A stretch of 64,000 nt of DNA, taken from Bacteroidales bacterium. Lineage in GTDB: Bacteria; Bacteroidota; Bacteroidia; Bacteroidales; P3. The position numbers and the translations under genes are program-made. The DNA is taken from the NCBI GenBank assembly GCA_017550405.1, contig JAFZPH010000047.1, positions 98,079 through 162,078 of the forward strand, written 5' to 3'. Shown here piece by piece: positions 1 through 8,581 of this stretch (position 1 is the first letter of the stretch; the number at the start of each line of letters is the position of its first letter). The notes under the pieces are model-generated. The model searched no databases and was not told the origin of the DNA. It saw only the letters and a program-made list of their open reading frames with translations.

Positions 1-793
1 GAGCAAAGTCGGTGGCAATGTTGAGGGTGAAGTAACGGCTACGCTCGATGGCGATAGTAGCACCTGCGGGAGCGGTCTTCACGCGCTTGGCATTGTCGTA
101 ACGATAGATGGTGACCTGCAGGTTCTGGTAGTTGCCAGCGGGCATGGTGACGAAGAAGTCGTGACCGCCAGTGATGTCCTGCGGGGTGGTGCAGATGAGG
201 GTGGTGGTGGTGGTGCCTTCGGTACCGTTGGTGAGAACGGGGTTCTCACCGCTGTTGTCGATGTCGAAAGTGCCGTTGATGGCAGTCTCGGCAGTGACTT
301 CGATCTTGTAGATGCTGACATTCTCCTGCTCGAGGTGAACCTTCAGTGCGCCACAGAGGTTTTTGAAGGCGAGGTTCTCGTCAGTAGAGGTAGCAATCAT
401 GGGGAAGTTGGACATGAGGTTGCCATCCTCAGTTTCCTGAAGGGCAGGGAGGGTGATGCTGGTGGCACTGTTGGCCAGGGCAGCAGGATAGATAGCGGTG
501 ACCTCATCGCCCATGTAGGAGACGGGAGTACCCAGACGACGCAGCTTGGCGGAAGTAGGGTTGCCCTCCTCGGGGGTGGCGATGTAACGGCCGGGAACAA
601 GACCGTAAATCATAACGGTATCGTTGGCATTCCACTGGATGGAGGTGCCATTGTAAGTGGTTTTGGCATCGGAGCAATTCTCCACGGTGGCACGGAACTG
701 GTACTCACCATTCTGTTCAATGTCTTTCTTGCAGGAGGTAGCACCAAAAGCAACCAATGCACAGAGGGAAAGGCTAACTAAAGTTTTTTTCAT
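1..793 (-). CDS. Fimbrillin-like lipoprotein A, 3' end cut off by window edge
   Basis: The reading frame opens with ATG at 793 and stays open to base 1, so the C-terminus lies outside. Translation of the minus strand begins MKKTLVSLSLCALV and has a lipobox FGATSC, so a lipidated, envelope-anchored protein is expected. The visible 264 residues are nearly identical to the first half of the complete paralogue at 1117-2604 (shared stretches include YQFRATVENCSD, WNANDTVMIYGL and TPEEGNPTSAKLRRLG). That N-terminal half resembles the fimbrillin (Mfa1/FimA-like) beta-sandwich proteins of Bacteroidales, which are surface lipoproteins or pilus subunits; this is a family-level guess from fold-like motifs. 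It follows a 53-codon peptide gene by 65 bases, exactly as in the other copy. Function beyond surface localisation is not known. Confidence 0.8.
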   Translation of the reverse strand, partial: MKKTLVSLSLCALVAFGATSCKKDIEQNGEYQFRATVENCSDAKTTYNGTSIQWNANDTVMIYGLVPGRYIATPEEGNPTSAKLRRLGTPVSYMGDEVTAIYPAALANSATSITLPALQETEDGNLMSNFPMIATSTDENLAFKNLCGALKVHLEQENVSIYKIEVTAETAINGTFDIDNSGENPVLTNGTEGTTTTTLICTTPQDITGGHDFFVTMPAGNYQNLQVTIYRYDNAKRVKTAPAGATIAIERSRYFTLNIATDFA

Positions 794-858
794 GTTTTGC
801 TTGTGTTTGCAGATTCTTTTAAATTAATTGAACTTAAATGGATTGCGCGGAGGAAGCA

Positions 859-1020
859 TCAACTCCATGTGGCGGAACCAGACTCGGTCATTTCTTCGGT
901 AGTGCTGTTACCGTCGCTCTGTACGTTGCTGAGGATAAAACCACGTTCAACGCGTGCTTCCATGGCGTCCACCTGGGGAGCCATGTAGGTCATCTTGATT
1001 GTTTTCAGTTCTTTTTTCAT
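859..1020 (-). CDS. 53-aa peptide, copy 1, upstream of lipoprotein A
   Basis: A short frame from ATG at 1020 to TGA at 859 encodes 53 residues beginning MKKELKTIKMTYMAPQVDAM and ending ESGSATWS. It is supported by a second copy at 2683-2844 with the same length and 45 of 53 residues identical, in which many DNA differences are synonymous. That is the pattern of a translated gene. There is no signal peptide or membrane segment. Short peptides starting with a Tyr-x-Ala-Pro-x-Val/Glu type motif are common in Bacteroidales next to surface-protein genes; their role is unknown to me. Its position directly before a fimbrillin-like lipoprotein in both copies suggests a functional link such as leader, regulator or secreted peptide, but this is inference. 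Confidence 0.72.
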   Translation of the reverse strand: MKKELKTIKMTYMAPQVDAMEARVERGFILSNVQSDGNSTTEEMTESGSATWS

Positions 1021-1075
1021 TTTGTTGTTTTGGGTTAATAAAATGGTTAATTAATAATGGTTTGATTTGCCATAA

Positions 1076-1102
1076 AAGCGGGCGGCATGAGCCGTCCCGC
1101 TT
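1076..1102 (-). terminator. Hairpin terminator between the two peptide-lipoprotein units
   Basis: AAGCGGGCGGC at 1076-1086 pairs with GCCGTCCCGCTT at 1091-1102 with one bulged base and a four-base loop. Read on the minus strand it lies 15 bases after the stop of lipoprotein B and is followed by TTTTAT, so it should end that transcript before copy 1 of the unit. Confidence 0.65.
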
Positions 1103-1116
1103 CTTTAGAATGTTTC

Positions 1117-2604
1117 TTATTCGTTGGTTTCGCGTGCGGTCATGACAAGACGGACACCGATGGGCTGGTCGTCCTGCCAAGAGGAAGTAGAACTCAAGCT
1201 ACCATTGCTGGCTTTGAAACGCCAGCTCTGCCAACGCTCGCCGATACGGGTGACAGACCAGTAGTAACCTTGAGTGGAAGCGCCAACTCCGACGGGGAGG
1301 AAGGCGGCACCGCTGGCTTCCATCTTGGCCCATTCTTCAACAGTGTAAGTGTTGGAGCTGAAAGAGGGATTGCCGCTTCCGCGAGGAACGAAACTGACAC
1401 CTTCGGGGCAAGTCCAGACGTCCGGAATAATGACAATACCATTGTTGCCAGCGATAGAGGCAAAACCGTATTTGGTGTTGCCGCGCTTGACGGTGTTACG
1501 AATCATAAAGTCGAACTCGGGTTCAGAGAGGACATACCAAGGATTCTCGTCCTGGTCGTCGTTGATGGCAGCGCCCCAGTCGATGAAGTTGGTGTCGGTC
1601 ATGTCGCGGGTGAGGCCGAAGTTGGAGGTAGGAGTGCTATAGTAGAACTCGTCGCGGAGACCAGTATTGGAATGGTTGTTGTAGTGAGCATATTGGTTGT
1701 CGGCAAAACGCCAGTCGCCAGTCTCGTTGTCGAAAAGGAGGTTACCCTTGGCGAAATAAATCTGCTTGGTGTTGGAAACGGAGATGAGACCGTCGACGAA
1801 AGGATCGGGAGCAAAGTCGGTGGCAATGTTGAGGGTGAAGTAACGGCTGCGCTCGATGCTGATGGTAGCACCGGCGGGAGCGGTCTTCACGCGCTTGGCA
1901 TTGTCGTAACGATAGATGGTGACCTGCAGGTTCTGGTAGTCGCCAGCGGGCATGGTGACGAAGAAGTCGTGACCGTTGGTGATGTCCTGCGGGGTGGTGC
2001 AGACGAGGGTGGTGGTAGTGGTGCCTTCGGTACCGTTGGTGAGAACGGGGGCTTCACCGCTGTTGTCGATGTCGAAAGTGCCGTTGATGGCAGTCTCGGC
2101 GGTGACTTCGATTTTGTAGATGCTTACATTCTCCTGTTCGAGGTGAACCTTCAGAGCTCCGCAGAGGTTTTTGAAGCTGAGGTTCTCATCGGTGGAAGTG
2201 GCAATCATGGGGAAGTTGGACATCAGGTTGCCATCCTCGGTCTCCTGCAGGGCAGGGAGAGTGATGCTGGTGGCGCTGTTGGCCAGGGAAGCGGGATAGA
2301 TGGCGGTGACCTCATCGCCCATGTAGGTGACGGGAGCACCCAGACGACGCAGCTTGGCGGAAGTTGGGTTGCCCTCCTCGGGGGTGGCGATGTAACGGCC
2401 GGGAACGAGACCGTAAATCATGACGGTATCGTTGGCATTCCACTGGATAGTGGTGCCGCTGTAGGTGGTTTTGACGTCGGAGCAATTCTCCACGGTGGCA
2501 CGGAACTGGTACTCACCTTCATTCTGTTCAATGTCTTTCTTGCAAGAGGTGGCGCCAAGGACGAGGGCGGCACACATGGAAAGGCATACAATCGTTTTTT
2601 TCAT
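1117..2604 (-). CDS. Fimbrillin-like lipoprotein B with C-terminal FISUMP-like domain
   Basis: Complete 495-residue protein. I chose ATG 2604 (MKKTIVCLSMCAA) over the in-frame ATG 11 codons upstream because it gives a clean signal peptide with lipobox LGATSC, and because the paralogue starts at the matching residue. Residues 20 to about 260 look like the fimbrillin-like beta domain of Bacteroidales surface lipoproteins (VENCSD, WNANDTVMIYG, ITLPALQE). From about residue 275 a second domain runs to the end, with WRFADNQYA, NPWYVLSEPEFDFMI, AAFLPVGVG, GYYWSVTRIG and a final GVRLVMTAR. This pattern matches the Fibrobacter succinogenes major paralogous (FISUMP)-type domain often fused to such lipoproteins. 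It is probably anchored at the cell surface. It sits 78 bases after a 53-codon peptide gene with which it is probably co-transcribed. No enzymatic motif was seen. Confidence 0.85.
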   Translation of the reverse strand: MKKTIVCLSMCAALVLGATSCKKDIEQNEGEYQFRATVENCSDVKTTYSGTTIQWNANDTVMIYGLVPGRYIATPEEGNPTSAKLRRLGAPVTYMGDEVTAIYPASLANSATSITLPALQETEDGNLMSNFPMIATSTDENLSFKNLCGALKVHLEQENVSIYKIEVTAETAINGTFDIDNSGEAPVLTNGTEGTTTTTLVCTTPQDITNGHDFFVTMPAGDYQNLQVTIYRYDNAKRVKTAPAGATISIERSRYFTLNIATDFAPDPFVDGLISVSNTKQIYFAKGNLLFDNETGDWRFADNQYAHYNNHSNTGLRDEFYYSTPTSNFGLTRDMTDTNFIDWGAAINDDQDENPWYVLSEPEFDFMIRNTVKRGNTKYGFASIAGNNGIVIIPDVWTCPEGVSFVPRGSGNPSFSSNTYTVEEWAKMEASGAAFLPVGVGASTQGYYWSVTRIGERWQSWRFKASNGSLSSTSSWQDDQPIGVRLVMTARETNE

Positions 2605-2682
2605 TTTTTTGTTTGATACTTTTAACGTGTTAAACATTTGCTTTACCTAAAACTTGTGCGGCTGAAAATAGCTGATTCAGCA

Positions 2683-2844
2683 TTAAGCCCACGTAGCAGA
2701 ACCTGATTCGGTGAAGTCCTCGATAGTGCTGTTACCGTCAGACTGTACGTTACTTAGGATAAATCCACGTTCGACACGAGCCTCCATGGCTTCAACTTGA
2801 GGAGCCATGTAGGCCATCTTAATTGTTTTGAGTTGCTTTTTCAT
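2683..2844 (-). CDS. 53-aa peptide, copy 2, upstream of lipoprotein B
   Basis: Frame from ATG 2844 to TAA 2683, 53 residues, beginning MKKQLKTIKMAYMAPQVEAM and ending ESGSATWA. It matches copy 1 (859-1020) along the whole length, with changes such as D to E, T to I and EM to DF near the end; the core ARVERGFILSNVQSDGNST is invariant. A promoter-like -7 box lies 36 bases upstream, so this peptide is probably the first gene of a peptide-lipoprotein transcript. There is no recognised domain. Conserved length, synonymous divergence and conserved position make it a real gene in my reading, although it is too short for usual gene callers. Confidence 0.75.
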   Translation of the reverse strand: MKKQLKTIKMAYMAPQVEAMEARVERGFILSNVQSDGNSTIEDFTESGSATWA

Positions 2845-2879
2845 TTTTTTGATATATTATTATTATTTAGTATGTGATG

Positions 2880-2887
2880 CAAAAATA
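2880..2887 (-). promoter_or_regulatory. Promoter -7 box for the peptide-lipoprotein B unit
   Basis: Read on the minus strand the bases are TATTTTTG, a match to the Bacteroidota -7 consensus TAnnTTTG, 36 bases before the peptide start codon. No clear TTTG at -33 is visible, so strength is uncertain. Confidence 0.5.
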
Positions 2888-3376
2888 CTACAAAAAAATG
2901 ACATTTTGTAAAAAAAAATCTCTTATATTGCTCATAATACTGGTAATCAATTACATGCAAATACAATTAATATACAAAAAGAACATATTTTGATATTAAA
3001 GATACCGTTTATTCTTGAAAAATCACGGTTATTCACTTACCATAAAGACATTATACGATATAAATAACAAATATTTTATTGTAGATTAATAAGTTATGTA
3101 CAAAAAGCACAGCCAAGTCATTAAAATGAGATTGAAAACCCTGGAAGGTTTTATGAGATTCAACCCTGCTGTGGTTACCTCGTTATTCGTGCCATTCGTG
3201 TCCGTGAAAAACCGATATATGGAAGTTGTCTTGTCTGATTCGGGCTAAAGAGACCAAAGGCATAAGCGGTCATGCTGACAAAATGGCACAACGTCATAGT
3301 GGCATGGTTATTGAACAGGGGGCAGTAGGATATTTGTATTCCGTAATAATGCAAAACAAAAAAAACATACGATAAC
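2888..3376. other. AT-rich divergent spacer upstream of htpG
   Basis: About 490 bases between the divergent peptide gene and htpG. The first 220 bases are very AT-rich. No frame with coding character, no RNA gene and no strong hairpin was found. A GATATTTG at 3329-3336 is one base off the -7 consensus and could serve htpG; I do not count it as firm. Confidence 0.5.
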
Positions 3377-5284
3377 ATGAACGGCAATTTGAATGTACAA
3401 ACCGAGAACATCTTCCCGGTCATCAAAAAATTCCTTTATTCGGACCATGAGATATTCCTGCGTGAGCTAGTGTCCAACGCCATTGACGCCACACAGAAGC
3501 TGAAAGCCCTTGCCTCGCGCGGCGAGCTGAAGGGAGAGACGGGCGACCTTACGGTGGAGATAGCCATAGACAACAAAAAGAAAACCCTGACGGTGAGCGA
3601 CCGCGGTATCGGCATGACCGCCGAGGAGGTGGAGAAGTATATCAACCAGATTGCCTTCAGCGGTGCGACGGACTTTCTGGACAAATACAAAGACGTACAG
3701 GAGAACCTGATAGGCCACTTCGGCCTTGGCTTTTACTCGGCCTTTATGGTGGCCGACAAAGTGGAGATTTTCTCTAAGTCGTATAAGGACGAACCCGCCA
3801 TCCACTGGAGCTGCGAGGGCAACCCGGAGTTCACCATGGAAGATGACAAGAAGCACACGGAGCGCGGCACTGACATTGTGCTGCACATAGCGGACGACTG
3901 CAAAGAATTCTTGGACGAGCAGCAAGTGTTGCAGCTGCTGAGAAAATACTGCCGCTTTATGCCCATCCCCATCCGCTTTGGCGAAGAGAGCGTGTGGGTA
4001 GACAGTGAGACTGAGTTTGACGAGGTGGACGACGGCAACGGCGGCAAGAAGAAACAGCCCAAACGGGTGGAGAAAAAGCAGCCCCGCATCATCAACGACA
4101 CCGAGCCTGCATGGAAGAAGAACCCTGCCAATCTGACAGACGAAGACTATAAAAAATTCTACCACGAGCTGTACCCGATGAATTTTGAGGATCCCCTGTT
4201 CCAGATTCACCTGAATGTGGACTACCCCTTCAACCTGACGGGCATCCTCTATTTCCCCAAGGTGCGCAAGACCATCGACCCGACACGCAACAAGATTCAG
4301 CTGTACTGCAACCAGGTGTTTGTGACCGACAGCGTGGAAGGCGTAGTGCCCGACTACCTGATGCTTCTGCACGGCGTGTTGGACAGCCCCGACATCCCGT
4401 TGAACGTCAGCCGCAGCTACCTACAGAGCGACAGCAATGTGAAAAAGATTTCGGGACACATCAGCAAGAAGGTGGCCGACAAGCTGGAGGAGATGTTCAA
4501 GAACGACCGCAAGGACTTTGAGGACAAATGGGACGACATTAAGATATTCGTGGAATACGGCATGCTGACCGATGAGAAGTTCTGCGAGCGGGCATTGAAG
4601 TTCGCCTTGCTGAAGAACACCGAAGGACAGTATTTCAGTCTGGACGACTACCGCGACAAAATCAAGGCACTGCAAACCGACAAAGACAAAAACGTCTGCT
4701 ACCTCTACGCCAACGACGCCGAAGAGCAGCACGCCTATATTGCCAAAGCCAAAGCAAAGGGCTACGATGTACTGCTGATGGACAGCGTGCTGACACCCCA
4801 TTGGGTGAACCTGCTGGAGCAGAAGAAGGAGAAGAGCCGCTTCGTTCGCGTGGATGCCGACACGGTTGAGAAGCTGATTGCCCACGAGGACAGCATCCCC
4901 GAGAAGATGAGCAAGGAAGACCAGGAGAAGCTGAAACCCATCATCGAGGCCGAAGTAGACAAGCAGAAATTCACCGTGCAGATGGAGAGCATGGAGAGCG
5001 ACGACCAACCGATGGTCATCACACAGAGTGAATTCATGCGGCGCTACAAAGAGATGTCCGCCACCAGCGGCGGCGGAATGGGCTTCTACGGCGAACTGCC
5101 CGAAAGCTACAACCTGGTGGTGAACGTGAACCATCCGCTGATAGAGCAGGTGCTCAAGGAGAGCGACGCCGACAAACAGAAGCAACTGGTACACCAGCTC
5201 ACCGACCTTGCGCTGCTGGCCAACGGCTTGCTGAAAGGCGAGGCACTGACAGAATTTGTGAAACGAAGCATCTCGATGATTTAA
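3377..5284 (+). CDS. htpG: Chaperone HtpG (bacterial Hsp90)
   Basis: 635 residues, full length for a bacterial Hsp90. It is an ATP-dependent cytosolic dimeric chaperone that remodels client proteins, often under heat or oxidative stress. The N-terminal GHKL ATPase domain shows the expected motifs in order: RELVSNAIDA (with the catalytic Glu), DRGIGM, GHFGLGFYSAFMVADKV and ERGTDIVLHI. The middle domain follows with PLFQIHLNVDYPFNLTGILY and the Hsp90 signature PLNVSRSYLQ at about residues 340-350. The C-terminal dimerisation region ends KRSISMI. A charged linker with KKKQPKRVEKKQPR (around residues 225-240) separates the first two domains. The start MNGNLNVQTENIFPVIKKFL aligns with the usual HtpG N-terminus. 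It is a single-gene unit closed by a terminator just downstream. Confidence 0.97.
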   Translation: MNGNLNVQTENIFPVIKKFLYSDHEIFLRELVSNAIDATQKLKALASRGELKGETGDLTVEIAIDNKKKTLTVSDRGIGMTAEEVEKYINQIAFSGATDFLDKYKDVQENLIGHFGLGFYSAFMVADKVEIFSKSYKDEPAIHWSCEGNPEFTMEDDKKHTERGTDIVLHIADDCKEFLDEQQVLQLLRKYCRFMPIPIRFGEESVWVDSETEFDEVDDGNGGKKKQPKRVEKKQPRIINDTEPAWKKNPANLTDEDYKKFYHELYPMNFEDPLFQIHLNVDYPFNLTGILYFPKVRKTIDPTRNKIQLYCNQVFVTDSVEGVVPDYLMLLHGVLDSPDIPLNVSRSYLQSDSNVKKISGHISKKVADKLEEMFKNDRKDFEDKWDDIKIFVEYGMLTDEKFCERALKFALLKNTEGQYFSLDDYRDKIKALQTDKDKNVCYLYANDAEEQHAYIAKAKAKGYDVLLMDSVLTPHWVNLLEQKKEKSRFVRVDADTVEKLIAHEDSIPEKMSKEDQEKLKPIIEAEVDKQKFTVQMESMESDDQPMVITQSEFMRRYKEMSATSGGGMGFYGELPESYNLVVNVNHPLIEQVLKESDADKQKQLVHQLTDLALLANGLLKGEALTEFVKRSISMI

Positions 5285-5302
5285 CCCAAATACACTCCTA
5301 CG

Positions 5303-5339
5303 GAAGCGGAGGGCTCCATATTGCGGAGTCCTCCGTTTC
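5303..5339 (+). terminator. htpG terminator hairpin
   Basis: GAAGCGGAGGGCTCC at 5303-5317 pairs with GGAGTCCTCCGTTTC at 5325-5339 (two G-U pairs) around a seven-base loop, 18 bases after the htpG stop. The tail is only moderately T-rich (ATTTAT). Confidence 0.7.
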
Positions 5340-5345
5340 ATTTAT

Positions 5346-5360
5346 CCCAAATCGGTCATT
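5346..5360. repeat. Copy of the CCCAAATCGGTCATT intergenic repeat
   Basis: CCCAAATCGGTCATT here is identical to the core found at 12555-12571 and, inverted, at 12731-12747. All three copies lie in spacers. Nothing else in the surrounding 140-base spacer (5340-5479) is recognisable. Confidence 0.55.
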
Positions 5361-5479
5361 GGATTGTACCTGCTCGAAATCTCCTACGGAGATCACCTGG
5401 CATGCTATGATGCGAAAGCCCCACCAGGGTTATGCTCTACACAGGTATCACACAAGTGGCGGTGGCGACTGCAGCCGAC

Positions 5480-6337
5480 CTATTGTTCCCTTTTCGATTG
5501 TTTGAGAAGGTTGTTGTATTCGCTCATCGACGACAAGCTGTCAGGGTCGAGCGGTGCAGGAATGAAATCGCTGAATTCGGGCACCTCTTCCGATTCCTCG
5601 TATGCATGCGACAGTCTATCGGTGAGTTCCATCACCTTTTGTTCTGTGATGCCGATGGCCGCCATGTTTTTGCGGTTGTTGACACGCATGGTAGCTGCCC
5701 CTTGGGCGAACCATGCCCTCATGAAGTGGGTGCCTTTCATCATGCGACGGACTTTGTTGTTGCTAAGAATCTTTATGGGGATTGTGCTTCCCTCGTAATC
5801 GTCAGGATGGTCTTTGATATTAAGAATCGTCTCATTCACCTCGTTGATACGTTTGTTCCAATACTGCTCAATCGAATTCATGGTCGAGAAACACTGACCC
5901 ACCAAATAAATGAATTCCACGTTACCCATGTTCTTCCACGTCTCGATATTGTTGGAGAAAATATTCTCAGCCGATTTGTCGTAAGTGAGGAAAGGGAAGG
6001 TATTGGCCTGGTCAATCAAGGCATTCAGTTCGTTTTCCGGCAACCGTTCGAGATCCTCGATAGGCTGAGAGAGCAACCAAGTGGTAATGCTGTCGGTAGA
6101 GGCCAAGTATTCCTCGTAAGAATCCGCAATACGGGCAAAGGTCTCGATATTACTCATTACCATCAACGCCGATAGTTTGCGGTCCTTCTTGCGCTGTATA
6201 TCATCGGTCAGCCTAGCCGCAAAGATAGTGAAGATGAGCGAGATGGTGGTACCAATAATAATCATTCCTATCTGTTTCCAGAATCCGCCTTTGCCACTGA
6301 TATTAATCCTTGGGGGTCTAAACTTTAGCAGAGCCAT
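5480..6337 (-). CDS. Membrane protein of unknown function
   Basis: 285 residues starting MALLKFRPPRINISGKGGFW. One hydrophobic segment at about residues 25-41 (IGMIIIGTTISLIFTIFAA) is followed by a basic stretch (QRKKDRK), so the short N-terminus is probably cytosolic or close to the membrane and the large remainder is a soluble, mostly helical domain. That domain is rich in Asn, Glu, Trp and Tyr (TTWLLSQPIEDLERLP, IYLVGQCFSTMNSIEQYWN) and has no catalytic motif I recognise. The only gene here on this strand, it is transcribed convergently with htpG and has its own promoter-like box upstream. I do not recognise a family; Bacteroidales genomes contain many single-pass proteins of this kind. 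Confidence 0.75.
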   Translation of the reverse strand: MALLKFRPPRINISGKGGFWKQIGMIIIGTTISLIFTIFAARLTDDIQRKKDRKLSALMVMSNIETFARIADSYEEYLASTDSITTWLLSQPIEDLERLPENELNALIDQANTFPFLTYDKSAENIFSNNIETWKNMGNVEFIYLVGQCFSTMNSIEQYWNKRINEVNETILNIKDHPDDYEGSTIPIKILSNNKVRRMMKGTHFMRAWFAQGAATMRVNNRKNMAAIGITEQKVMELTDRLSHAYEESEEVPEFSDFIPAPLDPDSLSSMSEYNNLLKQSKREQ

Positions 6338-6460
6338 TATATATTTATTTTATCCAATCGAAATCTCCACGTATCGGAAAGTTACGAAAAACATCTAACA
6401 AAAAGTCCATCAGGCAGCTAGACATACACAGCACCCGAGAAATAGTAAAGAATTCCGCTG

Positions 6461-6468
6461 CAAATATA
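6461..6468 (-). promoter_or_regulatory. Promoter -7 box for the unknown membrane protein gene
   Basis: On the minus strand the sequence reads TATATTTG, matching TAnnTTTG, 124 bases before the start codon at 6337. No clear -33 element. The long leader shows no obvious structure. Confidence 0.45.
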
Positions 6469-6574
6469 CACAATAATCTTGATAAACTGACATCCTTAGC
6501 ACAATAAAAAAGTGCAATGGGCGTTAAAAGATAATCAAATAAGACTGGATAGAAAAGCCCGAAAAAGAAACAGC

Positions 6575-7711
6575 ATGAAAAGGACCATCATCATCACCGG
6601 CGGTGCCGGATTCATTGGCAACCATGTGGTACGCCTGTTTGTGAACAAATACCCCGAATACAACATCATCAACCTCGACAAACTGACCTATGCCGGCAAC
6701 CTTGCCAATCTGAGGGATGTGGAGGACAAGCCCAACTATAAATTTGTGAAGATGGATATATGCGATTTTGAGGGGGTGTACAAGCTGATGCAGGAAGCGC
6801 ATGTGGACGGCATCATCCACTTGGCTGCCGAGAGCCACGTGGACCGCAGCATCAAAGACCCTTTCACCTTTGCACGCACCAATGTGATGGGTACCCTCTC
6901 GCTGCTGCAAGCCGCCAAGCTTTATTGGGAATCGCTACCTGAGCGATGGGAAGGCAAACTGTTTTACCATATCAGCACCGACGAAGTGTATGGAGCCCTG
7001 GAACTGACCAACCCCGAAGGGTTAATTCCCCCGTTCAGCACCAAGGCTTCCAGCGGCAAGCACCATCTGGCATACGGCGACAAGTTTTTCACTGAGGACC
7101 TGAAATACCAACCCCACAGCCCCTACAGTGCCGCCAAAGCTTCGAGCGACCATTTCGTCCGCGCTTTCCACGACACCTACGGCATGCCCACCGTGGTGAC
7201 CAACTGCAGTAACAACTACGGCCCCTACCAGTTCCCCGAGAAGCTGATACCACTGTTCATCAACAATATCCGGCACCGTAAGCCGCTACCCGTTTACGGC
7301 AAGGGCGAGAACGTACGGGACTGGCTCTATGTGGAGGACCACGCCCGCGCCATCGACACCATCTTCCATCATGGCACCGTGGCCGAGACCTACAACATCG
7401 GCGGATTCAACGAATGGAAGAACATCGACATTATCCGTCTACTAATCCGTACTGTTGACCGACAGCTGGGACGCGCCGAGGGCGAGGACGAGGACCTCAT
7501 CACATTCGTCACCGACCGTGCAGGACACGATATGCGCTACGCCATCGACAGCCGAAAGTTGCAACGCGAACTGGGCTGGGAGCCTTCGCTACAGTTTGAA
7601 GAAGGCATAGAAAAGACCGTTCGCTGGTATCTGGACAACCAGGAGTGGATGGACAATGTGACCAGTGGCGACTACCTGAAGTACTACGACGACATGTATT
7701 CCAACCGATAG
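6575..7711 (+). CDS. rfbB: dTDP-glucose 4,6-dehydratase
   Basis: 378 residues. The enzyme converts dTDP-glucose to dTDP-4-keto-6-deoxyglucose with bound NAD, the second step towards dTDP-rhamnose and other deoxysugars of surface polysaccharides. It is an extended short-chain dehydrogenase: the glycine-rich NAD loop ITGGAGFIGNH is at the N-terminus, followed by HLAAESHVDRSI, the ISTDEVYG motif with the catalytic Thr-Asp-Glu, and YSAAKAS with the YxxxK pair. Substrate-side motifs NCSNNYGPYQFPEKLIPLF and YGKGENVRDWLYVEDH are typical of RmlB. I chose ATG 6575 (MKRTIIITGG) because an upstream in-frame ATG at 6512 would add 21 basic residues in front of the Rossmann fold. A HAD hydrolase gene follows after 5 bases, indicating an operon. 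No other rml genes are in the window. Confidence 0.95.
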   Translation: MKRTIIITGGAGFIGNHVVRLFVNKYPEYNIINLDKLTYAGNLANLRDVEDKPNYKFVKMDICDFEGVYKLMQEAHVDGIIHLAAESHVDRSIKDPFTFARTNVMGTLSLLQAAKLYWESLPERWEGKLFYHISTDEVYGALELTNPEGLIPPFSTKASSGKHHLAYGDKFFTEDLKYQPHSPYSAAKASSDHFVRAFHDTYGMPTVVTNCSNNYGPYQFPEKLIPLFINNIRHRKPLPVYGKGENVRDWLYVEDHARAIDTIFHHGTVAETYNIGGFNEWKNIDIIRLLIRTVDRQLGRAEGEDEDLITFVTDRAGHDMRYAIDSRKLQRELGWEPSLQFEEGIEKTVRWYLDNQEWMDNVTSGDYLKYYDDMYSNR

Positions 7712-7716
7712 TCGCC

Positions 7717-8307
7717 ATGCACAACCTCATCTTCGATTTTGGGAATGTACTTGTGCAGTGGAAGCCGGAACGGGTGTACTTGCCTTATTTCCACGGTGAT
7801 GAAGCACAATATTGGTACTTCTGGCGCCATGTCTGCACACAGGAGATGCGCAACCGCATTGACGCTGGCGAAGACCAACGCAGCTGCATCGACAGGCAGA
7901 AGCGACTGTTTCCCGACTATGCCGAGCCACTCGACATGTTCATCACCCACTGGGAAGAGACCCTCCCCGACGAAATGCCCGGCATGAAAGCATTGCTTCA
8001 ACAACTATTGGACGACCCTCGATACTGTATATTTGGTCTCACCAACTGGTCGATGGAGACATTCCCGTTGGCGCGAAAGAAGTTTCCCATCCTGCAGATG
8101 ATAGACAGATATATCGTCTCGGCAGATGTGCATCTGGTGAAGCCTGACCCTGCAATATTCCGCCTTGCCATTGAACGTTTCGGCATTGACGCTACCAACA
8201 CTACATTCATTGACGACAACCCTGCCAATGTCGAAGCCGCCAAACAGATGGGAATGCAGGGGATAGTGTTCTGCGGTGCCGACAAACTCCGCGAGCAGTT
8301 GCTCTGA
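7717..8307 (+). CDS. HAD-superfamily hydrolase (subfamily IA, YihX-like)
   Basis: 196 residues, probably a cytosolic phosphatase acting on a small phosphorylated metabolite. The HAD motifs are in order: motif I FDFGNVLVQW at residues 5-14 with the nucleophilic Asp, motif II GLTNWS near residue 108, motif III lysine in VKPDPAIF near residue 147, and motif IV FIDDNPANVEAA near residue 165. The DFGNV form of motif I, lacking the second Asp of the usual DxD, is also found in sugar-phosphatases of the YihX type. ATG 7717 was chosen because the first beta strand begins there, 5 bases after the rfbB stop; the frame extends upstream only inside rfbB. Coupling to rfbB suggests a sugar-phosphate substrate, but that is inference. 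Confidence 0.88.
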   Translation: MHNLIFDFGNVLVQWKPERVYLPYFHGDEAQYWYFWRHVCTQEMRNRIDAGEDQRSCIDRQKRLFPDYAEPLDMFITHWEETLPDEMPGMKALLQQLLDDPRYCIFGLTNWSMETFPLARKKFPILQMIDRYIVSADVHLVKPDPAIFRLAIERFGIDATNTTFIDDNPANVEAAKQMGMQGIVFCGADKLREQLL

Positions 8308-8341
8308 ACCCCATCATTCCCCTTAGTGGCCACTGCAACCA

Positions 8342-8366
8342 GGCATCCCACTTGGGATGTCTTTCT
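8342..8366 (+). terminator. Terminator after the rfbB-HAD operon
   Basis: GGCATCCCA at 8342-8350 pairs with TGGGATGTC at 8353-8361 and is followed by TTTCTT. The tight loop probably opens by two base pairs. It lies about 35 bases after the HAD stop codon. Confidence 0.6.
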
Positions 8367-8428
8367 TGTCTGTACATGGCCAAAAAGAACAATGTCGTTT
8401 TTTTTATTTCCATTTGAAAAAAAAGTTG

Positions 8429-8436
8429 TATTTTTG
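8429..8436 (+). promoter_or_regulatory. Promoter -7 box of the nucleotide-sugar dehydratase gene
   Basis: TATTTTTG matches TAnnTTTG and is followed by CA as at most promoters in this window. It lies 145 bases before the start at 8582, giving a fairly long leader. A TTTG at 8413-8416 is too close to be a standard -33 element. Confidence 0.5.
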
Positions 8437-8581
8437 CAATTTGGATTCAATGTAGAGGCAGACACTCAAAAATTGATAAAAAGAGCATCTTCTACCGTCG
8501 GACAATGTTCTATCCATATAATGAGCCAACGCCCGCAACACTGAGTCAGAGGAACAAATTAAAAGAATGAAATAACTGGTT

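Noticed and set aside
1087..2616. 509-codon plus-strand frame opposite lipoprotein B
   Set aside because: The minus-strand frame has a signal peptide, lipobox and domain motifs; the plus frame has none.
3175..3426. 83-codon minus-strand frame overlapping the htpG start
   Set aside because: Overlaps the conserved htpG N-terminus and has no recognisable feature.
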